This document shows positions 1 to 8,096 of a DNA stretch of 64,000 bases, one piece after another; position 1 is the stretch's first letter, and every line of letters begins with the position of its first letter. The notes below the pieces were generated by a model that saw nothing but the letters and a program-made list of their open reading frames with translations, had not been told where the DNA came from and searched no databases. The translations under genes were made by a program, and so were the position numbers. Source of the DNA: Pseudidiomarina piscicola (lineage in GTDB: Bacteria > Pseudomonadota > Gammaproteobacteria > Enterobacterales > Alteromonadaceae); assembly GCF_902806985.1 (NCBI RefSeq), contig NZ_CADCXY010000002.1, positions 124,001-188,000 on the forward strand, given 5' to 3'.

Positions 1-422
1 TTGCTCAGAAAATGGGCGCCACCCGTACCGTCGACGTAAGCAAAGAAAAACTATCCGACGTGATGAATGAACTGGGCATGAAAGAAGGCTTCGATGTAGG
101 CCTAGAGATGTCCGGTGTGCCGTCAGCCTTTAGTCAAATGCTTGAAACCATGAATCATGGTGGCAAAATTGCCATGTTAGGGATTCCGCCGCAAAGTGTC
201 GCGATTGACTGGAATCAAGTTATTTTCAAAGGGTTAGTGATCAAAGGCATTTACGGTCGAGAAATGTTCGAAACCTGGTATAAAATGGCAAGCCTGTTAC
301 AGTCTGGCCTAGATTTATCGCCGATTTTAACCCATTCATTACCCATTGATGAGTTTCAGCAGGGTTTTGATATCATGACCTCTGGCCAGTCTGGGAAAGT
401 GATTCTCGACTGGGATGCTTAA
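1..422 (+). CDS. tdh: L-threonine 3-dehydrogenase, C-terminal part (cut by window edge)
   Basis: This is the last ~140 residues of a zinc-dependent medium-chain dehydrogenase; the start lies outside the window and the first full codon is at base 3. The visible part has the NAD-binding half and the segment FDVGLEMSG, then AMLGIPP and [14 protein letters not shown], which closely match enterobacterial Tdh. Tdh oxidises L-threonine to 2-amino-3-ketobutyrate in the cytoplasm, and Kbl then cleaves this to glycine and acetyl-CoA; a kbl gene would be expected just upstream. The reading frame ends with the motif [11 protein letters not shown] typical of the family C-terminus. Identification is by remembered family similarity and is strong. 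Confidence 0.93.
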   Translation, partial: AQKMGATRTVDVSKEKLSDVMNELGMKEGFDVGLEMSGVPSAFSQMLETMNHGGKIAMLGIPPQSVAIDWNQVIFKGLVIKGIYGREMFETWYKMASLLQSGLDLSPILTHSLPIDEFQQGFDIMTSGQSGKVILDWDA

Positions 423-445
423 CCCGCTAGGCAAAAGGATTAGCA

Positions 446-769
446 ATGAGTGAATTTAGCCGTATTAACACTGCCACTGCCCACCAGCTATGGCAAAGTG
501 GTGAAGCCGCATTTGCCGACATTCGCGACGAGCGTTCGTTTGCACTCGGGCATATTCCGGGCGCGGTTCATTTAACAGACGCTTCACTCATTGACTTCCT
601 TGGGCAAATTGACGACGACCAGCCGGTCGTCGTGGTCTGTTACCACGGCAATAGCAGCCAAGGTGCAGCGCAATATTTGGCGCAACAAGGTGTCGAGCCC
701 GTAAGTAGTCTCGATGGCGGTTTCACCGCTTGGGCGCAGCTGTTCCCTGATGCGGTGGAGCGCAACTAA
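446..769 (+). CDS. glpE: Thiosulfate sulfurtransferase GlpE (rhodanese)
   Basis: A single-domain rhodanese of 107 residues, the usual GlpE length. The active-site loop VVVVCYHGNSSQG carries the persulfide-forming cysteine at residue 65, the same position as in E. coli GlpE. It transfers sulfane sulfur from thiosulfate to thiol acceptors such as thioredoxin in the cytoplasm. An AAAAGGA ribosome site lies 7 bases before the ATG. The stop is one base before the glpG ATG, so the two are almost certainly co-transcribed, as in other gammaproteobacteria. Confidence 0.93.
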   Translation: MSEFSRINTATAHQLWQSGEAAFADIRDERSFALGHIPGAVHLTDASLIDFLGQIDDDQPVVVVCYHGNSSQGAAQYLAQQGVEPVSSLDGGFTAWAQLFPDAVERN

Positions 770-770
770 C

Positions 771-1622
771 ATGCAAAAACTACTGACCACCCGTAATGCC
801 GAGATGATGAAACGTCTACATAGTTTTCTCCGCGGCCGCGGGGTTCCCGTAACGGTCAGTGAGCATGGTAATCAACTAGAGCTTTGGCTAGTGCAATCGA
901 GTTACAGCGCCCACGCGAAAGAGTTAATCAAACAATTCAAAGCTGATCCAGAAGCCGCCGAAGCCGATCTTGCGCAAGCAGCAAGCCAGGCACCGCAACC
1001 TGACAAAGCGCCGTCATTACTGCAGCAGTTGCTGCAACAGGCGGGGCTTGTCACTATCGTTTATGCAGTGTTAGTTACACTGGTGTTCGTGGCTCTTAAC
1101 ACGGCGCTTGCCATGCCACTTTTTGAAAATTTGCGCATTAGCGACACCTTCACTGATTTACCTTGGCAACAACCTTGGCGCTTCATTACCCCGACGTTGT
1201 TGCACTTCAGTATTTTACATTTCCTCTTCAATGTATTTTGGTGGTGGTATTTAGGCGGACGCTTTGAGCGTAGTTACGGCTCTGGTTATTTAGTGATCGC
1301 CTTAGTGGCCTGTGGGGTATTCTCAAACACCATGCAGTTTATGGTCGGTGGGCCCTACTTCGGTGGGCTTTCAGGCGTCGTTTATGGCCTTTTCGGCATC
1401 GCTGTCGTGGTTGCCTGGCAACGCCCGCGTCACCCGCTTTATCTGCCAATTGGCCTCATTGGCTTTATGCTAGTGTGGTTGTTGCTCGGCTATACCGAGT
1501 TACTATGGGTCAATGTTGCCAATACGGCGCATTCCGCCGGCCTTATCGCGGGACTAGTTCTAGGTTTAGCTATTCGTTTGATGGAACATTTAAATAGAAC
1601 CAAAATCAGGTATGACTCATAA
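771..1622 (+). CDS. glpG: Rhomboid intramembrane serine protease GlpG
   Basis: A membrane protein of 283 residues with a cytoplasmic N-terminal domain (about 1-85) and a six-helix rhomboid core. The catalytic dyad is visible: Ser201 in GGLSGVVYG and His254 in NTAHSAG. HFSILHFLFNVFWWWYLGG (about 145-163) matches the conserved helix with the oxyanion-hole His and Asn. Rhomboids cleave transmembrane substrates within the inner membrane. A longer reading frame exists from 714, but the ATG at 771 gives the family N-terminus (MQKL) and starts just after the glpE stop. The 3' end overlaps ubiC by 11 bases. Confidence 0.93.
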   Translation: MQKLLTTRNAEMMKRLHSFLRGRGVPVTVSEHGNQLELWLVQSSYSAHAKELIKQFKADPEAAEADLAQAASQAPQPDKAPSLLQQLLQQAGLVTIVYAVLVTLVFVALNTALAMPLFENLRISDTFTDLPWQQPWRFITPTLLHFSILHFLFNVFWWWYLGGRFERSYGSGYLVIALVACGVFSNTMQFMVGGPYFGGLSGVVYGLFGIAVVVAWQRPRHPLYLPIGLIGFMLVWLLLGYTELLWVNVANTAHSAGLIAGLVLGLAIRLMEHLNRTKIRYDS

Positions 1623-2199
1623 CTTTCCCAAGGTAACCTTCCCGGTCATTGCGCAAGGTGGCGAAGCCCAATGGCACACCCCAACTGCGCTGGCAAACTG
1701 GTCGAACACTGCCCAGCATTGGTTGCTCGACCCAGCCTCGCTTACCGCCAAACTAAAAAGCTGTAGCAGCGAGTTTGCGGTACAGCTACTTGGCCAACGG
1801 GAAAGCTCGCTACTTGCCGATGAACAGCGCTGGCTTGGCCCGCAACAAAACTGCGTGGTGCGCGAAGTTATTCTATGGTGCGACCAGCAACCGTGGGTCT
1901 TTGCCCGTAGCGTATTCCCGTTGAAAGCCCTTGCCGAACAGCAGCTTCGACTCGACGAATTAGGCGATCGCCCGCTTGGCGAACATTTATTTAATCAGCC
2001 TGACTTGCGCCGCAGCGAAGTAGAGATTTCACGTTTTCAGGCTGACTCCAAAGTTGGGAACCTTCATCAACAGCTCGGGTTTAGCCCTAGCACCTTGTGG
2101 GGGCGGCGCAGTTGCTTTACCGCTGCACAACAAAATGTTTTAGTCGCCGAAGTGTTCATTGGCGCCTCACCTTTGGCTCAGGAGAATTTAGATGACTAA
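1612..2199 (+). CDS. ubiC: Chorismate pyruvate-lyase UbiC
   Basis: A protein of 195 residues matching UbiC, which removes pyruvate from chorismate to give 4-hydroxybenzoate, the first committed precursor of ubiquinone. Recognisable features are the N-terminal WLLDPASLTAKL segment, the REVILWCDQQPWVFARSVFP strand-loop that lines the active site (Arg of VRE) and the C-terminal LWGRRSCF...LVAEVF segment ending in the conserved glutamate. It overlaps glpG by 11 bases and ubiA by 8 bases, so translation is probably coupled. Cytoplasmic. Confidence 0.93.
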   Translation: MTHNFPKVTFPVIAQGGEAQWHTPTALANWSNTAQHWLLDPASLTAKLKSCSSEFAVQLLGQRESSLLADEQRWLGPQQNCVVREVILWCDQQPWVFARSVFPLKALAEQQLRLDELGDRPLGEHLFNQPDLRRSEVEISRFQADSKVGNLHQQLGFSPSTLWGRRSCFTAAQQNVLVAEVFIGASPLAQENLDD

Positions 2200-3037
2200 C
2201 CCATACTGGCGCTTAATGCGCGCCGACCGGCCTATCGGCACGTTGCTGCTTGCTTGGCCCATGCTGGCGGCCTTGTTAATCGCCGGCGCGGGTAACCCTC
2301 CTGTTAAGGTGGTAGTGCTATTTCTGATCGGTGCCTTTGTCATGCGCTCAGCCGGCTGTGTGATCAATGATTACGCCGATCGCGACATCGATGGCCATGT
2401 GTCGCGCACACAGCAACGCCCTCTTGCTACAGGTGAAGTCAAAGCTTGGCAGGCATTGGTACTTTTTGCTGGGCTGCTCATTATCGCCCTGTTAATTGTG
2501 CTGCAATTCAATAAAGCAACCGTCCTCTTGAGCATTGCGGCCGCGGGCGTGGCGACGCTCTACCCGTTCTGTAAACGCTTTACTCAGCTACCCCAGGTGG
2601 TGTTAGGTATTGCCTTTAGTTTTGGTATTTTAATGCCCTTTACTGCCCTAGAGCAGGGGTTACCCTTGGTGGCATGGGTACTGTTTGCCGCAAACATTTG
2701 CTGGACCGTGGCCTACGATACGGAATACGCCATGGCCGATCGTGCCGATGATGTCAAAATTGGGGTGAAGTCGACCGCGATACTTTTCGGCGGTTTTGAC
2801 AAGCTCGCTATCGCATTACTGCAACTCGCCACCTTGGGGCTTATGTTTTGGTTGGGTTGGTTACTAAACTTCGGCTGGCTTTATTGGCTCGGGCTAATCA
2901 TCATAACGCTGTTGTTTGCTTGGCAGCAGGTAATGATTTTTTACCGCGAGCCGCAACGCTGTTTTCAAGCGTTTTTACACAATAACCATGTCGGCTGGGT
3001 GCTCGCAGCAGCCATTGCTGCGAGCTATTGGTACTAA
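2192..3037 (+). CDS. ubiA: 4-hydroxybenzoate octaprenyltransferase UbiA
   Basis: An integral membrane prenyltransferase of 281 residues. It attaches the polyprenyl tail to 4-hydroxybenzoate made by the adjacent UbiC. Both aspartate-rich metal-diphosphate motifs are present: NDYADRDIDGHV (about residues 67-78) and DTEYAMADRADD (about 180-191). Hydrophobic helices fill the rest, giving the usual eight or nine membrane spans. It starts inside the ubiC end and converges on plsB, with 4 bases of 3' overlap. Confidence 0.95.
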   Translation: MTNPYWRLMRADRPIGTLLLAWPMLAALLIAGAGNPPVKVVVLFLIGAFVMRSAGCVINDYADRDIDGHVSRTQQRPLATGEVKAWQALVLFAGLLIIALLIVLQFNKATVLLSIAAAGVATLYPFCKRFTQLPQVVLGIAFSFGILMPFTALEQGLPLVAWVLFAANICWTVAYDTEYAMADRADDVKIGVKSTAILFGGFDKLAIALLQLATLGLMFWLGWLLNFGWLYWLGLIIITLLFAWQQVMIFYREPQRCFQAFLHNNHVGWVLAAAIAASYWY

Positions 3038-5487
3038 GCCTGCAAGCGACGCTGCACTGCTTGGCGGATGGTTTGTACCACCGCCGGCTCCAGCAATCGG
3101 TCGATGGTATCGCTAAGCGCTCCCACATCTGCATGGGCGACGAAGTTGCCCTCTTGGTTCACTTCAATAAAGTCTTCACGCTTCAAGGTCGAAATAAGCG
3201 CGCTTAATAGCTTTTTGTCGAAGAACTCAGGCGCATTGACACCATGCATGGCACTTAATCGCTCAGCCAATTCAACGGCCGCGCGCTCAAGTTGTGCGCG
3301 ACCCTGAGCGCCACCTTGCTGCAATAATTCAAATAAAATAGCATAGCGTTGCAAGGTTTCACTCGCGGCTCTCGCCAGCAGTTGCAAGCGGAAGTACGCC
3401 GAACTATCGCGGGCGACCGTTGCGTATTCATTATCACCGACGAGGTTAATCATGCCCTCGCTATGCAAGTGATCGAGTAACGCCTGTGACCACAGCGCCA
3501 TGTCTTCACGCGCGTGACTGATAAACAGCTCTTCTTTTAACAGCGGCTGTACTTGCTCCAACAAATGCACCAGATCGGCTTGCTTAAAACGCGGGTGCGC
3601 ACACGCATAGGCCGCAATAATCGCCGGTACAATCACCATATGCATGATGTTATTACGGTAATACGTCATGGCGATGGCCGAAGTGCCATCAAGTCGAATC
3701 ATCTCACCCATCGAGTCGGATTCTACGGTGAATTTGTCTTGGCGTTGCGCCAGTTGCCACAGTTCTTTACCGGATTCTGAGGGCACATGCGCATTGCTGC
3801 TATAGGGTACGTCGCGCAGCAATTTGGTATAAACCTCGAGTTGCGCCTCTAGCTCTTCACGCGACAGGCTGTACTGCTCTGAACTAAGCAGTGCAAGGGC
3901 CGTTAAATTAACACTATTGAGGCCCGCCGCATCGTTAATGCGTTGCATAATTTGCTCAGCAAGCAAATTTACCGTCGGCGTTAACCATTTCGGTCGCGCC
4001 GGCTCTTCGGCACCATGTGTAATGGACTCTTGCCAATGAGGCGTCAGTTGATCGAGTGTTTGCCCAACGTTAATGGGTTCACCAAAAGTGACATAGCCTT
4101 GACCGAAATTACGCAGGTGGCGAATGCTAGAAAGCACCTGCCACAGCGATTCTTTCTCTTTCGACTTGCCTTTTAACTCTTTTAAATAGGTTCCAACTTC
4201 CATGACATGCTCATAGCCAAGGTACACCGGAACAATAGACATCGGCCGTTGTTGTCCGCGCAGCATGCCTTGCACGGTCATGGCGATCATGCCGGTTTTC
4301 GGCGTTAATAAACGACCCGTGCGGCTACGACCACCTTCTGGAAAATACTCAACCGGATAGCCTTTTTGGAATAGCCGGTTAAGGTATTCTCTAAATACCG
4401 CAGCATAAAGCTTATTGCCCTTGAAGCTGCGGCGAATGAAAAATGCGCCACCGCGGCGAAATAACGGACCGGCGGGGAAAAAGTCGAGGTTCACACCCGC
4501 CGCAATATGCGGTGGCACTAGGCCTTCTTTATAAATCACGTAACTGAGCAACAGGTAATCCATGTGGCTGCGATGGCACGGCACATAAACCACCTCGTGT
4601 CCGGCCTGAGCGAGACTGCGAATACGATCGCCCCCCTCTACATGCACGCCATTGTAAATACGACTCCACATCCAGCCCATAAAGCGATCGAGTATACGTA
4701 CTAGAAAGTCGCTGTAATTGGCGGAGATTTCATCAAGGTAGCCGTAAGCGCGTTTATGCGCTTTTTCGAGGCTTATCTTTTTACTCTTCGCTTCGTCGGC
4801 GATGGCCTTCTTCAGTGCTGCAGTTTCCAACAGCTCAGCGATCACCCGCTGGCGCTCCGCCAGTTTTGGACCCGCTACGGCGTGCCGAACCCGCACAAAG
4901 TGGACGCGCGCAACGCGAGCCAACTTATGCGCGACACGACGGCTGGCGCCATGCTGGTCTGCCATATTACGTAAACTTACGGGTCGACTGCCACGAACCA
5001 GCACATGACGGCCAGAAAACAACACCAACCAAAATTTACGCCAACGCCCAGGGTTATCGAGATCGGCGACCATGGTGTTGCCTTCGCGCCGCTCTTGCCC
5101 CGCTTTACGGCCCCAGAACAGACCCAGTGGCATTAACTGTATATTAAGCTGCCGCTCTTTTTGGTGACTTTGCAGCAGGTCTAAAAATTCTTCGATGGCC
5201 ACTTCATTGGTTTCCGCCTCTGCTTGTTCGAGGTACATCACTCGGGCGTGGCGGTGACCATTAATGATCAGGGGGTCGGTCAACGCAGGCAAGCCGGCTT
5301 TGCGCACGGCGCGTTGGGCCACCAAAAAATCGGTCACAGAGGTCGAGCGCATCACATACACCACATGTTGTGAGGTGCCGTCAGCAGTCTTATCTGCGTC
5401 AACCTCAGCATCAAAAATGGTTTCAAAGCGCGTTAGCCAACGTACTGGCCAATAAAGCAATTTGGCAACAAGGCCTCTCCAACTCAT
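3034..5487 (-). CDS. plsB: Glycerol-3-phosphate 1-O-acyltransferase PlsB
   Basis: A protein of 817 residues, the normal PlsB length. It acylates sn-glycerol-3-phosphate at position 1, the first step of phospholipid synthesis, at the inner membrane. The catalytic HX4D motif is HRSHMD (His305, Asp310, one residue off the E. coli numbering). The glycerol-phosphate binding motif PEGGRSRTGR follows about 80 residues later, then IVPVYLGYEHV. It stands alone on the minus strand, converging on ubiA and diverging from lexA. Confidence 0.95.
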   Translation of the reverse strand: MSWRGLVAKLLYWPVRWLTRFETIFDAEVDADKTADGTSQHVVYVMRSTSVTDFLVAQRAVRKAGLPALTDPLIINGHRHARVMYLEQAEAETNEVAIEEFLDLLQSHQKERQLNIQLMPLGLFWGRKAGQERREGNTMVADLDNPGRWRKFWLVLFSGRHVLVRGSRPVSLRNMADQHGASRRVAHKLARVARVHFVRVRHAVAGPKLAERQRVIAELLETAALKKAIADEAKSKKISLEKAHKRAYGYLDEISANYSDFLVRILDRFMGWMWSRIYNGVHVEGGDRIRSLAQAGHEVVYVPCHRSHMDYLLLSYVIYKEGLVPPHIAAGVNLDFFPAGPLFRRGGAFFIRRSFKGNKLYAAVFREYLNRLFQKGYPVEYFPEGGRSRTGRLLTPKTGMIAMTVQGMLRGQQRPMSIVPVYLGYEHVMEVGTYLKELKGKSKEKESLWQVLSSIRHLRNFGQGYVTFGEPINVGQTLDQLTPHWQESITHGAEEPARPKWLTPTVNLLAEQIMQRINDAAGLNSVNLTALALLSSEQYSLSREELEAQLEVYTKLLRDVPYSSNAHVPSESGKELWQLAQRQDKFTVESDSMGEMIRLDGTSAIAMTYYRNNIMHMVIVPAIIAAYACAHPRFKQADLVHLLEQVQPLLKEELFISHAREDMALWSQALLDHLHSEGMINLVGDNEYATVARDSSAYFRLQLLARAASETLQRYAILFELLQQGGAQGRAQLERAAVELAERLSAMHGVNAPEFFDKKLLSALISTLKREDFIEVNQEGNFVAHADVGALSDTIDRLLEPAVVQTIRQAVQRRLQA

Positions 5488-5571
5488 GAGTTCCCCTTAC
5501 TCAATTCAACTCATTAAAGGATACCATTCTTTGTTTTTGTTTGCCGATAGAAAATTTTTTGTGCAAAAAAG

Positions 5572-5625
5572 TTGCGATCTTAAAACACCTGTATATACTC
5601 ACAGTATCACTGTATGAATAAACAG
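5572..5625 (+). promoter_or_regulatory. lexA-sulA promoter with two LexA (SOS) boxes
   Basis: A -35 element TTGCGA (5572-5577) and a -10 element TATACT (5594-5599) are separated by 16 bases. Two perfect CTGT-N8-ACAG boxes lie at 5589-5604 and 5610-5625. The first covers the -10 element and the second ends 8 bases before the lexA ATG. The double-box layout is like that of E. coli lexA and implies autorepression. Confidence 0.9.
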
Positions 5626-5633
5626 GTATCAAG

Positions 5634-6254
5634 ATGCGACCTTTAACGCCCCGACAACAAGAAATATTGGATCTGATCAAAGATACAATTGAAGCCACTG
5701 GTATGCCACCAACGCGCGCAGAAATCGCTGCCCGACTTGGCTTTCGCTCGGCAAACTCCGCAGAAGAACACCTTAAAGCATTAGCGAAAAAAGGTGTTAT
5801 TGAAATGCTTCCGGGCATGTCGCGCGGTATTCGACTCATCGGCGCGAACGACGAGGACATTCCTGAGGGCTTGCCGCTGATTGGTCAGGTCGCTGCCGGC
5901 GAACCTATTTTAGCGCTAGAACATATTGAAAGCCATTACGCGGTCGACCAGAACTTATTCCGTCCCCATGCCGACTTTCTATTACGGGTCAATGGTATGA
6001 GTATGAAAGACATTGGCATTTTAGACGGTGATTTACTCGCGGTGCACAGCACTCATGAAGCACGCAACGGCCAAGTTGTGGTCGCCCGTGTTGAAGACGA
6101 CGTGACTGTCAAACGCTTTGAACGAAAAGGAAATAAAGTACTACTGCATCCAGAAAATCAAGAGTTTTCCCCTATTCAGGTCGACCTAACACACCAGCAC
6201 TTCACCATTGAAGGCTTAGCGGTCGGCGTGATTCGAAATGGAGCATGGTTATGA
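5634..6254 (+). CDS. lexA: SOS repressor LexA
   Basis: A protein of 206 residues with an N-terminal winged helix (about 1-65) and a C-terminal S24 self-cleavage domain. The cleavage site is Ala88-Gly89 in GQVAAGEP; the catalytic pair is Ser123 in NGMSMKDIG and Lys160 in DDVTVKRFE. On DNA damage, RecA filaments stimulate self-cleavage and release the SOS genes. Two SOS boxes in its own promoter show autoregulation. Its end overlaps the following sulA-like gene. Confidence 0.97.
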   Translation: MRPLTPRQQEILDLIKDTIEATGMPPTRAEIAARLGFRSANSAEEHLKALAKKGVIEMLPGMSRGIRLIGANDEDIPEGLPLIGQVAAGEPILALEHIESHYAVDQNLFRPHADFLLRVNGMSMKDIGILDGDLLAVHSTHEARNGQVVVARVEDDVTVKRFERKGNKVLLHPENQEFSPIQVDLTHQHFTIEGLAVGVIRNGAWL

Positions 6255-6667
6255 GATACAACTACCCACATGCAAGTCATGAACTTGCAGATAACACGCT
6301 GCCACATCACGATGACAGCAATCTTTCAAACGATGATTTTGCCAGTTTAATGCCGCGCATACAGTCGTTGGCCCTGCGAACCAAGCAGTGGGTGACAGTG
6401 ATTGGCGGCAATCGCGATGCAATTCAGCAGTTGGTCAATGCCGGTGTTAGCCGTGCACGAATTCGCTGGGTAGCGGGCCGCGATGCAGACCAGCGCGAGT
6501 GGGCGACCGAACAAGCTTTGCTCGCTGCAACCAGTAGCGTTGTGCTGAGTTTCTTAGGCGACTTCTCGTCACCTCGTGTCGCACAGCGCTTAAAAATGGC
6601 CAGCAAAGTCAGCGCGACCCATAGCTTTATCTTCCACGAACAACCTTCTCAATCCCCACTCCACTAG
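6245..6667 (+). CDS. sulA: SulA-like SOS cell-division inhibitor
   Basis: A protein of 140 residues with a RecA-like SulA core: [14 protein letters not shown], then [23 protein letters not shown] and VVLSFLGDF. SulA binds FtsZ and stops division while DNA is damaged. The gene overlaps lexA and has no promoter of its own, so it should be induced from the lexA SOS boxes, as in the lexA-sulA pairs of Pseudomonas. Two starts are possible: 6245 (used here) or 6251, whose ATGA overlaps the lexA stop. SulA proteins diverge strongly, so the name rests on both sequence and context. Confidence 0.82.
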   Translation: MVMRYNYPHASHELADNTLPHHDDSNLSNDDFASLMPRIQSLALRTKQWVTVIGGNRDAIQQLVNAGVSRARIRWVAGRDADQREWATEQALLAATSSVVLSFLGDFSSPRVAQRLKMASKVSATHSFIFHEQPSQSPLH

Positions 6668-6685
6668 TTGAGAAGGTTTCCCTGC

Positions 6686-6710
6686 AAGGCTGCTTCGGCA
6701 GCCTTTTTTT
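6686..6710 (+). terminator. Rho-independent terminator after lexA-sulA
   Basis: Perfect 8-base stem AAGGCTGC / GCAGCCTT around a TTCG tetraloop, followed by five more Ts. It lies 19 bases after the sulA stop. Confidence 0.92.
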
Positions 6711-6961
6711 ATTGAAAGTCGAAATATCTTAACTTTTGCGGTGGCTTTTTCAGCTACTCATGGTATTTTGATCGAGCAGCTTACTGCTAACACACTAAAT
6801 AACAATAACTATTGATACAAAACAACAAAGGGTTAGTGGGGAAAGCGATTTTTCTTGTCAGAAATGCTGTTCCTTTTTCTGCTCACCTCTTTGTTCTTCA
6901 GGCTCGCACTTCGGTGTATTCGCGGCGAAGACCGCGTCGGAAGAATGAGAGGAGATGTCGC

Positions 6962-8083
6962 GTGAGTATTAGACTCATCACCGCGCTAGCAGCTATGACT
7001 CCCATAGCCGCACAAGCGCAATCGCAGTTGAACTTAACTCAGGGCGTTACTGAGATTAGCCAACGCGTCTACGATTTGCACATGACGATATTTTATATCT
7101 GTTGTGTCATTGGCGTGGTCGTGTTTGGTGCAATGTTCTGGTCCATGATTCGCCACCGCAAATCAAAGGGTCGGAAGCCTGCAACTTTCCACGAAAATAT
7201 CAAGGTCGAAATTCTCTGGACCATTATTCCATTTTTGATTCTTATTGGTATGGCGATTCCCGCCACATCAACACTGATCGCCATGGAAGATACGTCTGAA
7301 GCCGACGTGACTGTCTTAGTGACAGGTTCACAGTGGAAATGGCACTACAAGTATTTTGACAGCGATGTTGAATACTTTAGTTTGCTGGCCACGCCACGTC
7401 AGCAAATCGAAAACAGACTTGAGAAAGGTGAAAACTACTTGCTTGAAGTCGATCGCCCTCTGGTGATTCCGACGGATCGCAAAGTACGGTTTTTGATCAC
7501 CTCTGACGATGTTATCCACTCATGGTGGGTACCAGACTTCGCTGTCAAAAAAGATGCTAACCCAGGATTTATCAACGAAACGTGGACGCAAGTGGACGAA
7601 CCGGGTATCTACCGTGGGCAATGTGCTGAACTTTGCGGCAAAGACCACGGCTTTATGCCTGTGGTGGTAATCGCTAAAACCCCCGCCGAATACGATGCTT
7701 GGCTAGCCGAGCAAGAAGAGATTCAGCGCAAGGCCAAAGAAGAAGAGCAGCGATTGCTGGCGATGTCGATGGACATGGACGAGCTGATGGACCTTGGTGA
7801 ACAAGTCTATTTAGGCAGCTGTGCGGCATGCCATCAGGCAAGCGGCGAAGGTATTCCAGGCGTGTTTCCTGCTCTGAAAGGCTCACCTATGGCATTGAAC
7901 GATATGAATGGACACATTGATATTGTCGTCAACGGTAAAACAGGAACATCGATGCAGGCCTTTGGCAACCAGCTAAGCCTGCGTGAACTTGCCGCCGTTA
8001 TCACGTACGAGCGTAATGCGTGGGGTAATGACACGGGCGAAACCGTGCAAGCCTCAGACGTTAACGCTTTTATGAACGAATAA
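6962..8083 (+). CDS. coxB: Cytochrome c oxidase subunit II with C-terminal cytochrome c domain
   Basis: An exported, membrane-anchored subunit of 373 residues from a GTG start. The GTG is preceded by GGAG 7 bases upstream and gives a clean signal peptide (IRLITALAAMTPIAAQA); a longer open frame back to 6812 would put odd basic sequence in front. Two membrane helices follow, then the periplasmic cupredoxin domain with the CuA ligands in CAELCGKDHGFM. After a charged helix comes a class I cytochrome c domain with CAACH and a later Met ligand. Subunit II takes electrons from cytochrome c. The fused heme domain is a caa3-type trait. It is the first gene of the oxidase cluster. Confidence 0.94.
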   Translation: MSIRLITALAAMTPIAAQAQSQLNLTQGVTEISQRVYDLHMTIFYICCVIGVVVFGAMFWSMIRHRKSKGRKPATFHENIKVEILWTIIPFLILIGMAIPATSTLIAMEDTSEADVTVLVTGSQWKWHYKYFDSDVEYFSLLATPRQQIENRLEKGENYLLEVDRPLVIPTDRKVRFLITSDDVIHSWWVPDFAVKKDANPGFINETWTQVDEPGIYRGQCAELCGKDHGFMPVVVIAKTPAEYDAWLAEQEEIQRKAKEEEQRLLAMSMDMDELMDLGEQVYLGSCAACHQASGEGIPGVFPALKGSPMALNDMNGHIDIVVNGKTGTSMQAFGNQLSLRELAAVITYERNAWGNDTGETVQASDVNAFMNE

Positions 8084-8096
8084 GGGAGACCTGACT

